From Marinomonas algicola (GTDB taxonomy: Bacteria; Pseudomonadota; Gammaproteobacteria; Pseudomonadales; Marinomonadaceae), in NCBI RefSeq assembly GCF_014805825.1, contig NZ_CP061941.1:124001-188000 (forward strand): DNA of 64,000 nucleotides, written 5' to 3'. Every line of letters starts with the position of its first letter. The first letter of the stretch is position 1. Under the pieces are notes generated by a model. It did no database searches and was not told the origin of the DNA. It was given only the letters and a program-made list of their open reading frames with translations. Below are positions 7,687 to 16,718 of this stretch, piece after piece. Position numbers and translations under genes: made by a program.

Positions 7687-10563
7687 CTATTCCATTGGCC
7701 AAGTGAAGACAAAAGACGCACCTCGGCCAGTGCTTTTTTCTAAGGTGATTTCTCCTCCAAAGGTCGTGACAATTTTTCTAACGATGGCGAGACCCATGCC
7801 ACTGCCTTCCACTTCATCGCGAGGTCTTAAGGTTTGAAACATAGTAAAGATTCGCTCATTATGCTCAGGAGGAATGCCGGGGCCGTCATCTTTTACTCGG
7901 AAAATATATCGGCTATTTTCGTGTGTTGCGCTAACACGTATTTCCCCATTACTTTTGTCACTGTGTTTGATCGCGTTATTGATCAAATTTCGGAAAACTT
8001 GTTCTAAAGGGATGCTCTCTGTTGTGAAGGTTGGCAATGTTCCGTCTATATGCAGAACAAAAGCCTGTGTGACATTACAGAGATCGAACACGTTTGTAAC
8101 AACACTGTTTAGGTTAACTTCGTGTTTAAGTGCGCCTTTATTACCGGCCCTAGAATAGGTTAATAAATCGTCTAATAACTGTTCCATACGGCTAATACGA
8201 ACTCGCATTAAACGAAGGTGCTTGGCGTCCTCCTCTTGTAATACGCCTTTAAGGTCTTCTTCTAACCAAGTGGCGAGTTGATCGATGCCTCGCAGCGGTG
8301 ATTTCAGATCATGAGAGGCCACATAAGCAAAATTGTGAAGCTCAAGATTACTTCTGGAAAGTTCTTCAACGTAAAACTTGCGCTCAGAAATATCTTGCAG
8401 TGTCGCTACGATTCGCTTGGCTTTGTTTTCTTCACATTCTATGGTGCCTATGGTTCTTACCCAGATAAACTTACCTGACTTTGTGATGAAAGGCAGCTCT
8501 AAATCCCAATCTTTATGCTGGTTGATGGCTTGTTCTATGGCCGAGTTAAGGCTGATTTGCGATTCTTGAGTGTAATTATCAAGCAGTTGCTCCATTGAAA
8601 CCTTAGAGTTTAATGCTAGACCATAAATTCGATAGGTTTCTTCTGTAAAGAAAATTTCTTTTGTTTTTAGGTCTATGTCCCATCCACCGACACCCGCCAT
8701 TTTGTTCGTTCTATCTAATGTACCGCTTAGACGCCTTAATGCTAAATCTTTTTGAAAGCGTTCTGTTAGGTTAGAGATCGAAGATAAGAGCTTGGTGCCT
8801 TGAGGTGTTTCAATGGTGTGTAAATTGATTGAAATAGGAAATTTTAAATTGTTGCTGCGTAAACCCACGATATCTTGATTGATGTTTTTTTTCTTTGAGG
8901 AGGTGTCATCAAACAACAGACTGATCCATTCTTGAACCCTAGTCTTATACTCTAATGAGACCAATTTTTCGAGGGGGTGATCGAGTAAGTCGGTACGTGA
9001 ATAGTCAAACATACTCTCTGATTCTTTATTGACCAGCTCTATTTCACCACTTTTATTAATCAGCATCAGCGCGGTTGGGGCGGCTTCTATTAAAAGTTCA
9101 AATTGTTTTTCGAGCTTCTTGCGCAATGTAATATCAATAATACCGCACAATGTTTGTGCTTCACCCTGATAAAGAATAGGGCTGAGACCGATTTCTAATG
9201 GCACCTCAAAACCCTGTTTATGAAGGCCAAATAGATCCCTTCCTTTTCCCATTGATTTTACTTCTGGAGCAGAAAAGTACCCTTGCATAAAGTGATTATG
9301 CCTTTCTCTATAGCGTTCAGGCAGTAGCCTATACAGTGGCTGATGGAGTAATTCGCTTTCCTTGTAGCCAAAAATTTTCTCAGTATGCGCATTTATCATG
9401 GTGATGATTCCCTGGCTGTTAACGATAATCTTGCCGTGAGGATCATTATTAATCACATCGTGTATTTCTTTTTCCATGTGCAGAGAGGCTTCTAACTGCA
9501 TCTGTTTTGATTTCAATGTCGCCTTGTTATCACGGTATAGATAGATGAATAACGCTGATGAGACCGTCAGGGTACTTAATAGTGCAAACCATAAGGCTTT
9601 TTCGATGGCTTCGCGTGCGGGTGAAGTAACCGAAATGGTGATTGTTCTGCTCAGGTCGTGCTGGTCTAAATAAATCGTTTCTTGCGCCATTATGTAAGCA
9701 TGAAGCATCTGGAAAGGAGACGGTGCGTTTTTTGTCACTCTCTGCTTGTCGATGTGAGTGAATTCATCTAGCCAACGGTATTGTGATCCCAACTCAAACC
9801 CAAACGTTTTATCATGATCAGGATGAGATAAGAAATCGCCTTGATTATTCAGAACGTAGATGTTTATTTCTTGCTGGAAGCTCGAATAACGGCTGTTTAT
9901 TCTTTTAAATATGTCTTCAGCATTAACGTTAATAACGATGGCGCCAAATAAGGTTGGCTCTTGCTCTTTCTGTACGTAAATAGGCGTACCAATACGTATT
10001 ACAGGTAAATAAGGGACGCTATAAATGCCGTTTTCCTGATTCAATGTAATGTCGGAGACGTAGGTTTCCTGTGCTGGTAGCTGGCTAATTTTTTTAACGT
10101 AGTTTCTGGTTCCTTTTTTCTGCAATTGGTCCTTGGGAACCTTAACTGATTGATTATTCTCTTTATTAATCCTAACCAATTCTTTACCGCCGTTCTGAAT
10201 GCCAATATAGCGAGCCTGGATTATATCTGGGAGACTGTCTAAATAGATTTGAAGTACCGTCGCTAGCATCGCTTCGGATAATGAAAAATCAGCCATTTTG
10301 GTGTCATATCTATCTTCATTTAAGGATAAATTTGCAATGCGTTTGACAGAAGGTAATTGTGATAGAAAAAGGGTTTGATTACTGAGTAGCGCTAAATCCG
10401 CTTTTAACCCCCGTGCTTTTTCTTGTGCAATCAAAGAGAGCATTTGATGGCTGCGTCTAATCTCTTGCTGATAAACAGAGTGGCTTGCTAATAAAAGGAG
10501 ACTACTTGAGGCCAAAATGAATACGGCGAGATAAACGTATTTTCTTAAACGTTCATTTGTCAT
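7687..10563 (-). CDS. Membrane sensor histidine kinase with dCACHE-like and three PAS domains
   Basis: 958 residues. A transmembrane helix (about 10-27) and another near 325-343 bound a large periplasmic sensor region of dCACHE type. Three PAS domains follow (about 370-480, 490-600, 625-735), then a HisKA-type domain with phospho-acceptor His751 in VASHDLKSPLRG and an HATPase domain (NNAIKHSD, DDGPGIPPEH, GSGMGLAIV). There is no receiver domain, so it must signal to separate regulators; the two genes transcribed just before it encode receivers. The gene follows the GGDEF-EAL gene by 26 bases. Ligand unknown. Confidence 0.9.
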   Translation of the reverse strand: MTNERLRKYVYLAVFILASSSLLLLASHSVYQQEIRRSHQMLSLIAQEKARGLKADLALLSNQTLFLSQLPSVKRIANLSLNEDRYDTKMADFSLSEAMLATVLQIYLDSLPDIIQARYIGIQNGGKELVRINKENNQSVKVPKDQLQKKGTRNYVKKISQLPAQETYVSDITLNQENGIYSVPYLPVIRIGTPIYVQKEQEPTLFGAIVINVNAEDIFKRINSRYSSFQQEINIYVLNNQGDFLSHPDHDKTFGFELGSQYRWLDEFTHIDKQRVTKNAPSPFQMLHAYIMAQETIYLDQHDLSRTITISVTSPAREAIEKALWFALLSTLTVSSALFIYLYRDNKATLKSKQMQLEASLHMEKEIHDVINNDPHGKIIVNSQGIITMINAHTEKIFGYKESELLHQPLYRLLPERYRERHNHFMQGYFSAPEVKSMGKGRDLFGLHKQGFEVPLEIGLSPILYQGEAQTLCGIIDITLRKKLEKQFELLIEAAPTALMLINKSGEIELVNKESESMFDYSRTDLLDHPLEKLVSLEYKTRVQEWISLLFDDTSSKKKNINQDIVGLRSNNLKFPISINLHTIETPQGTKLLSSISNLTERFQKDLALRRLSGTLDRTNKMAGVGGWDIDLKTKEIFFTEETYRIYGLALNSKVSMEQLLDNYTQESQISLNSAIEQAINQHKDWDLELPFITKSGKFIWVRTIGTIECEENKAKRIVATLQDISERKFYVEELSRSNLELHNFAYVASHDLKSPLRGIDQLATWLEEDLKGVLQEEDAKHLRLMRVRISRMEQLLDDLLTYSRAGNKGALKHEVNLNSVVTNVFDLCNVTQAFVLHIDGTLPTFTTESIPLEQVFRNLINNAIKHSDKSNGEIRVSATHENSRYIFRVKDDGPGIPPEHNERIFTMFQTLRPRDEVEGSGMGLAIVRKIVTTFGGEITLEKSTGRGASFVFTWPME

Positions 10564-10589
10564 AGGTACGATCTCTATATAACGCTTGA

Positions 10590-12338
10590 TTAAGCGATGG
10601 CTTTACTCTTCTTTAGAAATCTAGCTTCGAACTCTAAAGCCGGTATCGGTTTGGAATAATAGTATCCTTGAATGAGATCGCATTTATTGTCATTACAAAA
10701 CTGCAGTTGTTCTTTGGTTTCTACCCCTTCTGCTATCACTTTGAGCCCTAAGGTTCGAGCGAATTGGATCATCGCAATTAATACTTGATCTTGAGAGGAT
10801 TTTTGCTTGTGAGCAGCAATGAATCCTTTGTCTATTTTTAAGGTATGTATTGGAAAAAGGTGTAAGTGTTGTATGGAAGAATAGCCCGTACCAAAGTCGT
10901 CGAGGGACAGCTTAATGTTCTTTTGTGTAAGCTCTAATAGTCGGCCAACAATACGTTCAGGGCTGTGAATAATGGAACTTTCAGTGATTTCTAACTCAAG
11001 GCTACAGGGGTCTAAGCCGCTTTTTCTGAGCGTCGAGCTGACCGATTCAAGTAAGCGAATATCCTGTAATTGCAATGCCGATAAATTAACCGACACAGAA
11101 AGTTCATTGGGAGAGAGCTCATAATCCTGGTGCCACTGGTTTAATTGTGTGCAGGCCGTTAATAATACCCATTCTCCAATTTCATTAATAAGATTCATCT
11201 CTTCGGCTAATTCAAGAAAAAAAGCAGGCGACAGAATGCCTCTTTGCGGATGGTCCCATCGAACCAGTGCTTCCACTCCTTCGACAGTATTGGTGCCTGA
11301 GTTTATTTGAGGCTGATAATACACCTTGAATTGATTCTGCTTTAATGCGCTCTTTAGTTCATTTTCAAGTTGTTGTTTATTTTGCGCCTCTGCATGCATT
11401 TGATCAGAGTACAATCTATATTGGTTCCGACCATGACTTTTGGACTTATACATAGCAATGTCAGCACACTTCATTAGCTCTTCTGGTGTCGAAGCGCATA
11501 ACCCTAATATTGAGATGCCAATACTTGCAGAAAGGTCAAAAGCAATGGAATTAATGATGAAGGGGCTCTGTAAGCAATTGATGATGCATTGGGCAATGTC
11601 GATCGCTTCGGTTTCAGTTTGTATGTTCTGAGACAAAATGACAAACTCATCGCCGCCCAATCGCGCGAGCAGTAACTCTTTGCTAATTGAATCTTTAAAC
11701 CGTTTCGCTACTTTTTTCAATAGCTTATCGCCAACTGAATGGCCAAGAGAGTCATTAATTTTTTTAAAGTGGTCTAAGTCAATAAAAAGTACCGCTAATG
11801 TAGACGCTGAATAGTGTGTTTCGACATAGCTTTCTTGAAGAATTTGCTCGAAAGAGCGGCGGTTTATGAGCCCTGTTAAATAATCCGTTTGAGCAAGGCT
11901 CTTTAACGATTTTGTTTTTTGGCGCAGTTCATTTTCAAGTATGTGCCGATGCTGTGCTTGATGAATTGCTCTGTTTAACCTTTCTGCATTGACCTCTGAT
12001 TTCAGCAAGAAATCATGGGCACCCACCGTAATGGCTTGAGCCGATACAACCTCGTCTTCATGTTGGCTGACCATAATAATAGTGCAGACATTTTCACTTT
12101 GCTTTAATGCTCTAATAACACTAAAACCGTCAATATCGGGTAAGCGGTAATCGATAAGTAAAACATCGATTTTATTTTCTTGGAATTGATTTATACCTTG
12201 CCTTCCCGTATTAGCTTCAATGATTTCGAGCGGTCGTTGAGTGAATCGAAGCGCTCGTTTTATGGCTTCTCTATCGATGTCATCGTCATCAACGATCAAT
12301 AGCGTGATTGGCATCATGGATTTATCTGTATTATTCAT
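10590..12338 (-). CDS. Response regulator with GGDEF and EAL domains
   Basis: About 582 residues: an N-terminal receiver with phospho-acceptor Asp in VLLIDYRLPD (about residue 63), a short linker, a GGDEF domain with intact LGGDEF, and an EAL domain beginning at EGVEALVRW with DDFGTGYSS and EGVET motifs. It can in principle make and degrade cyclic di-GMP; no RxxD inhibitory site is visible before GGDEF. The ATG at 12338 has GGAG ten bases upstream and overlaps the preceding receiver gene by 8 bases; a TTG six codons earlier is less likely. Expected partner: the kinase encoded downstream. Confidence 0.88.
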   Translation of the reverse strand: MNNTDKSMMPITLLIVDDDDIDREAIKRALRFTQRPLEIIEANTGRQGINQFQENKIDVLLIDYRLPDIDGFSVIRALKQSENVCTIIMVSQHEDEVVSAQAITVGAHDFLLKSEVNAERLNRAIHQAQHRHILENELRQKTKSLKSLAQTDYLTGLINRRSFEQILQESYVETHYSASTLAVLFIDLDHFKKINDSLGHSVGDKLLKKVAKRFKDSISKELLLARLGGDEFVILSQNIQTETEAIDIAQCIINCLQSPFIINSIAFDLSASIGISILGLCASTPEELMKCADIAMYKSKSHGRNQYRLYSDQMHAEAQNKQQLENELKSALKQNQFKVYYQPQINSGTNTVEGVEALVRWDHPQRGILSPAFFLELAEEMNLINEIGEWVLLTACTQLNQWHQDYELSPNELSVSVNLSALQLQDIRLLESVSSTLRKSGLDPCSLELEITESSIIHSPERIVGRLLELTQKNIKLSLDDFGTGYSSIQHLHLFPIHTLKIDKGFIAAHKQKSSQDQVLIAMIQFARTLGLKVIAEGVETKEQLQFCNDNKCDLIQGYYYSKPIPALEFEARFLKKSKAIA

Positions 12339-12765
12339 GCTCAGGTAACTCCACAATACGCCAGTAATTACCTAACATTTCTACAATACTCAAAAATGCT
12401 TCACCGACTTGTTTTTTGACTATGTAGCCAGCGACATTTTTTTTGTAAGCTTCAAATTTATCTTGGTCGTCACGGGACGTGGTTAATATAAACACCACAG
12501 AATCAAACAGTTTAGGGTCCGCTCGGAGCTCTGATAACATATCAATACCATTCATACGTGGCATATTAATATCAAGTAAGGCAATAAAAGGTTTTCGTAC
12601 ATGACCTTGCCTAAGCATTTCTAACGCTTCAACACCGTCTTTTGCCCGCATGGTCGGGTTGGCTATTTTTAACTTCTTGAGTGCTCTTTGAATCCCAAGA
12701 ACGTCGACATCATCATCATCGATTATAAAAAGAGTCACTGTCTTGTTTTGTTGATTTGACATCAT
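12331..12765 (-). CDS. Single-domain response regulator (Rcp1-like)
   Basis: 144 residues consisting of a receiver domain only: acidic patch IIDDDD (about 14-19), phospho-acceptor Asp65 in LLDINMPRMNG, Thr in ILTTSRD and a conserved Lys in YIVKKQ. The form with a long C-terminal helix resembles the Rcp1/CheY-like regulators that accompany phytochrome-type and PAS kinases. It is first in an operon with the GGDEF-EAL regulator and the kinase, so the three probably form a phosphorelay in which this protein shuttles or buffers phosphate. Confidence 0.88.
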   Translation of the reverse strand: MMSNQQNKTVTLFIIDDDDVDVLGIQRALKKLKIANPTMRAKDGVEALEMLRQGHVRKPFIALLDINMPRMNGIDMLSELRADPKLFDSVVFILTTSRDDQDKFEAYKKNVAGYIVKKQVGEAFLSIVEMLGNYWRIVELPEHE

Positions 12766-12992
12766 ATTGTGGCTTTCCTTTGCTTTGCAGAGTAACTATG
12801 TCTAGTTGGTCAATATGAAAGTTTAGTTCTAAAATGGTGATAGACAAGTAAAAAGGCAGAAATTTTATACAACTAAATTTTGAGAAGGTGATGGTTTTTA
12901 TTTATAGAGGTTGGTTATAGCATAATGTTAAAAAAGCCAGTAAATACTACAAATAACGCCCTAAAATAGAGCGTTTTAATGCCGATTCCCCG

Positions 12993-14027
12993 TTATTTCC
13001 GTGCCGCTTTTGGTGATATACCAAAGTAGGCTTTGTAGCAATTACTAAAATGACTCATGCTAATAAATCCACAGGCTAAGGCAATGTTAGTAATGCTTTT
13101 ATTACTTTGTAGAAGCAGTCTACGGGCATTGGTGATACGTAATTCCAGATAATAGCGTGATGGCGTAACGCCTAAATAGGTTTGAAACAGCCGTTCTATT
13201 TGACGGCGTGATAACTTGGCGCAAAGCGATAGCTCTTCAAGGCTAAGTGGTTCTTCAATGTTATTACGCATCAGCTCTAAGATGGTTGAGAGGGTTGTTG
13301 GGTAGGTCGGCTTTTCAGAGGCTTTTAGTTTCGTCGGCTCTTTACTTTCTTCTAACTGATCACAACTTAAAATGTCTCTTATGGTTAAGACAACGTCTTT
13401 GCCTTTTAACGTTTCGATTAATTTCAACATCATTTCGAGAGCGCTATGTGGTCCTGCGCAGCTCACACGTTTTTCGCTTATGACGAACGTCTGGTTTGAG
13501 GCGGTTACCAAAGGCATATTTTCTTTGAGAAAGGCATGGTTATCCGGATGTAGGGCACACGTTTGATTGTTCAGTAATCCGGCTTGCGCTAACGCAATCG
13601 CACCATTCCATAGGCCTCCTAAAATAAGGCCGAATTGATTGGCTCTTTTTAAGTAAGAAGAAAGTATTGGATTGTGTTCCAGAGAGCAGCGAAAACCGCC
13701 ACAGATAATGAGAATATGAGGGGCGTTATCTTGGGTAATAGGCTTAGAGGTGATGGTGTCGTCGCTGGAAATATTAATCCCTATATCACTCTTAACAATC
13801 GTTGAGGCTAACCCTAACGTAACGTAGTCGAATTTATGATTTGAATGAACTAGGTTGGCCGTGACTAATGTATCGACAGCGTTCGTAAAGGCGGCCATCG
13901 AAAAATGCTCTAATAGGATGAAGCTAATGTTAGTTGGCTTATCTTGTTGTTGGGTGTTTGTCCGAAGGAACAGATTATTTGAGGTGGAAATGGCCTTGCT
14001 GAAATCACGTTGAGTACTTTTAATCAT
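12993..14027 (-). CDS. GlxA-family transcriptional regulator (DJ-1/PfpI plus AraC HTH)
   Basis: About 344 residues. The N-terminal part (about 25-190) is a DJ-1/PfpI-like domain with the ICGGFRC elbow. The C-terminal 90 residues form the AraC double helix-turn-helix (SLEELSLCAKLSRRQIERLFQ and ITNIALACGFISMSHFSNCYK). Relatives include GbdR and CdhR, which control quaternary-amine catabolism, but no such genes are adjacent. The ATG at 14027 with AGG eight bases upstream is preferred over a TTG 20 codons earlier. Its target is unknown. Confidence 0.85.
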   Translation of the reverse strand: MIKSTQRDFSKAISTSNNLFLRTNTQQQDKPTNISFILLEHFSMAAFTNAVDTLVTANLVHSNHKFDYVTLGLASTIVKSDIGINISSDDTITSKPITQDNAPHILIICGGFRCSLEHNPILSSYLKRANQFGLILGGLWNGAIALAQAGLLNNQTCALHPDNHAFLKENMPLVTASNQTFVISEKRVSCAGPHSALEMMLKLIETLKGKDVVLTIRDILSCDQLEESKEPTKLKASEKPTYPTTLSTILELMRNNIEEPLSLEELSLCAKLSRRQIERLFQTYLGVTPSRYYLELRITNARRLLLQSNKSITNIALACGFISMSHFSNCYKAYFGISPKAARK

Positions 14028-14304
14028 TTCTGCTGCCTGCCAAATCACAATTAACGAACAAGATAAGACGTGTTTAATTGGGAACAATGATTATACAAGC
14101 CGTTGAACGTGAGTCTACTCTTTTACTTTAACCAGCAAGAACCGTGCGTTTTATTAAGGGAAGCTTTCTTAACCCTACGTCATAAAAGGGGGATGTAGAG
14201 AGTCGTTTTTAGACAACCGTCAAACATCAAGAGCGTATATAACAGTCTGTAAAGTAAAATAACTTAACCTTTTACGTTTAAAGTCGTATAGAGAACCTGT
14301 CACT

Positions 14305-15174
14305 ATGAGAAGGCTTGATTTCAACCAGTTAGCAACATTTGTCACGATTGTTGAGGTAGGAAGTATTACTAAGGCTGCGTTGCTACTCCATCGAACTCAA
14401 GCCGCTATTAGTATTCAATTAAAGAAATTAGAAGAAGGGACAGGCAAAAAGCTGTTAAACCGTCATTACAATAATTTCACTATGACGAATGAGGGTGAAA
14501 TTTTGTTAGCTTATGCGCGTAAAATTCTGTTGCTATCAGAAGAGGCCTGCCAAGCGATGAACGCCGATGAAGTCTCAGGCGTAGTGAGATTTGGCATACC
14601 TGATTGCTATGCTCGAGCGTATATCCAAGAGTCATTGAGACAGTTTACTCAACGGTTTCCTAAAATTCGTATACACATTAAGAACGATAGCAGTCATAAA
14701 TTATTCGACCGTTTTCAGAATGGCGAGCTAGACCTTATCTTGGTGACGAGAGACCCAGCAGAAGAAAAGGGTACGCTTCTTAGAAGAGAGAAAATATGTT
14801 GGGTTGCGTCCAAAGAGTATCAATTAAACACGAGGAAAGTCATTCCATTGGCTCTCTACGAAGAGGGTTGCGTGTATCGAAATAAAGTGATTGATAGCCT
14901 AGATAAAGACGCTAAGGACAGCTTTATTGCGTTTGAATGTCAGGGCGTTACAGGGTTTGATATTGCGATTTCGAATGGCTTAGCGGTATCCGCCGTTTCT
15001 GAGTCTTTAGTGAAGGATGAGTGGCGGATACTCAAACCCTCTGAAGGCTTACCAGATTTAGGCTTAGTGGAAATTGAAATGCACGCTCGCTTTGATGTGA
15101 GTAAGGCCGTGAATTGTTTTGCCGATGTATTGTCATCTAAAATTAGCCGTAGTCATGATGGATCATCACTTTAG
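14305..15174 (+). CDS. LysR family transcriptional regulator
   Basis: 289 residues: N-terminal winged HTH (DFNQLATFVTIVEVGSITKA, about 5-24, with the RTQAAISIQLKKLEE recognition region) and a C-terminal periplasmic-binding-like effector domain starting about residue 90. It is encoded divergently from the GlxA-type regulator across about 280 bases and convergently with the nitronate monooxygenase gene. Substrate and target cannot be deduced. Confidence 0.88.
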   Translation: MRRLDFNQLATFVTIVEVGSITKAALLLHRTQAAISIQLKKLEEGTGKKLLNRHYNNFTMTNEGEILLAYARKILLLSEEACQAMNADEVSGVVRFGIPDCYARAYIQESLRQFTQRFPKIRIHIKNDSSHKLFDRFQNGELDLILVTRDPAEEKGTLLRREKICWVASKEYQLNTRKVIPLALYEEGCVYRNKVIDSLDKDAKDSFIAFECQGVTGFDIAISNGLAVSAVSESLVKDEWRILKPSEGLPDLGLVEIEMHARFDVSKAVNCFADVLSSKISRSHDGSSL

Positions 15175-15301
15175 TGTCATGAAGATACAAGGTTTATTGC
15201 GTGCTTAGGTCGGCTTTATTAACGTGAAAACCGATCCAAATGTGTTCCGCTCTTGTTTGAAATGCGTTTCATGGGTCTAGTAAATGGATTAATTCGAGGC
15301 G

Positions 15302-16360
15302 CTAGAATGGACTCTTTCCCGCAAGCCGTAAGGTAACGTCTGCCGCTGAAATGTCTTGACAGCCCAAAGTGTTCTGACCACACCATAAGGGGGAGAATGC
15401 GTCGAGATCTCGCTTTTCCGCAAGCTGTCTCAGTTGAGTCATTGCAATGGATGCATAAGGAAAGGTAGGAGCGAGTGGGCTCATATACCCTAGTTCTTGC
15501 ATCACCCGATTGACTATGCCTCGAGCTGGCCGACCAGAAAAAACATTGGTGAGGGCTGTATGTTGAGAGCGAGAGCTCTTAATTGCAGTACAGTGCAGGG
15601 CTGTGGTTGTGGCTTCAGGGCAAAGTAAATAAGTCGTGCCCACTTGCACGGCCTCTGCCCCGAGTAACAACGCCGCCTCTACGCCTTTGCTGTCACTGAT
15701 TCCGCCAGCGGCAATAACAGGCACACTGACACTGTGGACAATCTGTGGCAGTAAAGCCGATAATCCCATTTGGGTCGAAATATCATCGGATAAAAACATT
15801 CCTCTATGCCCACCCGCTTCCAATCCCTGAGCGATAATGCCGTCAACACCATGAGTCTCTAACCAGAGCGCTTCTTCTAGTGTTGTGGCGGAAGAAAGTA
15901 TTTTTGTGCCCCAGCTTTTTATATAATCCACTAATTTCTTTTCGGGGAGGCCAAAGTGAAAACTGACAAATTCAGGTCGAAAGGGTTCAATGGCGTCGGC
16001 GATATCAGAGCTAAAAGGCAAGCGACTTGCTTTTTGAGGTGAGTGATCCACGTCACAGTCCAACTCTTTAAAATAAGGCGTTAATGTCTGCTGCCAAACA
16101 GTCTGCTGTTCAATATCATAATTGGGCATTGTATGGCAGAAAAAATTTAGGTTATAAGGGCTACTGGTCGTCTCTTTAATGTGTTTAATTTCGCTGGTCA
16201 TTTTCTCAATAGACAGCATGGCGCAAGGTAAGGAACCTAAGCCTCCAGCGTTGCTTACTGAAATAGCTAATTGACAGTCTTGAACGCCCGCCATCGGAGC
16301 TTGAATAATCGGTAACTCAGTACCTAACCACGTTTTCTTATTACGTTTCTGCATCTCCAT
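15302..16360 (-). CDS. Nitronate monooxygenase (NMO / 2-nitropropane dioxygenase family)
   Basis: 352-residue FMN-dependent TIM-barrel protein. Motifs: PIIQAPMAGVQD (about 17-28), the AQGLEAGGHRG segment with the conserved His characteristic of class I NMOs, PVIAAGGISD, and GAEAVQVGTTYL for phosphate binding. It oxidises alkyl nitronates such as propionate-3-nitronate, a detoxifying reaction. It is transcribed away from the YjiH gene across a 358-base region containing two HutC-like boxes; the nearer box is about 150 bases from this start, so shared control is possible but unproven. Confidence 0.85.
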   Translation of the reverse strand: MEMQKRNKKTWLGTELPIIQAPMAGVQDCQLAISVSNAGGLGSLPCAMLSIEKMTSEIKHIKETTSSPYNLNFFCHTMPNYDIEQQTVWQQTLTPYFKELDCDVDHSPQKASRLPFSSDIADAIEPFRPEFVSFHFGLPEKKLVDYIKSWGTKILSSATTLEEALWLETHGVDGIIAQGLEAGGHRGMFLSDDISTQMGLSALLPQIVHSVSVPVIAAGGISDSKGVEAALLLGAEAVQVGTTYLLCPEATTTALHCTAIKSSRSQHTALTNVFSGRPARGIVNRVMQELGYMSPLAPTFPYASIAMTQLRQLAEKRDLDAFSPLWCGQNTLGCQDISAADVTLRLAGKSPF

Positions 16361-16507
16361 TTCCCTATATAGACAAGTATTGTTGGTGTAGTCGTTTGGT
16401 ATTCATGAGAATACCTTGGTAAAAAGCGATATCCAAGAGCTTTACCAACACACGGCTTATTATATTGAAATCGTTTTTAGTTAGAAGGTAATTTCCAATG
16501 AATAATA

Positions 16508-16519
16508 ATGTATATACAT
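16508..16519. promoter_or_regulatory. Predicted HutC operator, distal copy before yjiH
   Basis: ATGTATATACAT, a perfect 12-base palindrome sharing the TGTATATACA core with the boxes before hutU and hutF. It lies in the 358-base region between the NMO gene and the YjiH gene. Confidence 0.65.
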
Positions 16520-16636
16520 GAATGTATTTTAATGATTTATTATGAATAAAAAGTGTGCAAAAAAATTTAAAATGAGCTAATTTAGTGCTTTAAATTCAAT
16601 TTTTTGGGTTAAAACAAAAATAAATCATAATATTAG

Positions 16637-16648
16637 TTGTATATACGT
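16637..16648. promoter_or_regulatory. Predicted HutC operator, proximal copy before yjiH
   Basis: TTGTATATACGT, one step away from the perfect TTGTATATACAA box before hutF, located about 70 bases before the YjiH start codon. Two copies in one upstream region suggest cooperative repression by HutC. Confidence 0.65.
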
Positions 16649-16718
16649 GTGAATGTTTATGTTGGTGTGAATGTTGCTTTCCATGGGTATGTGACTAAAT
16701 TTTTAAGGATCCGGTTTT

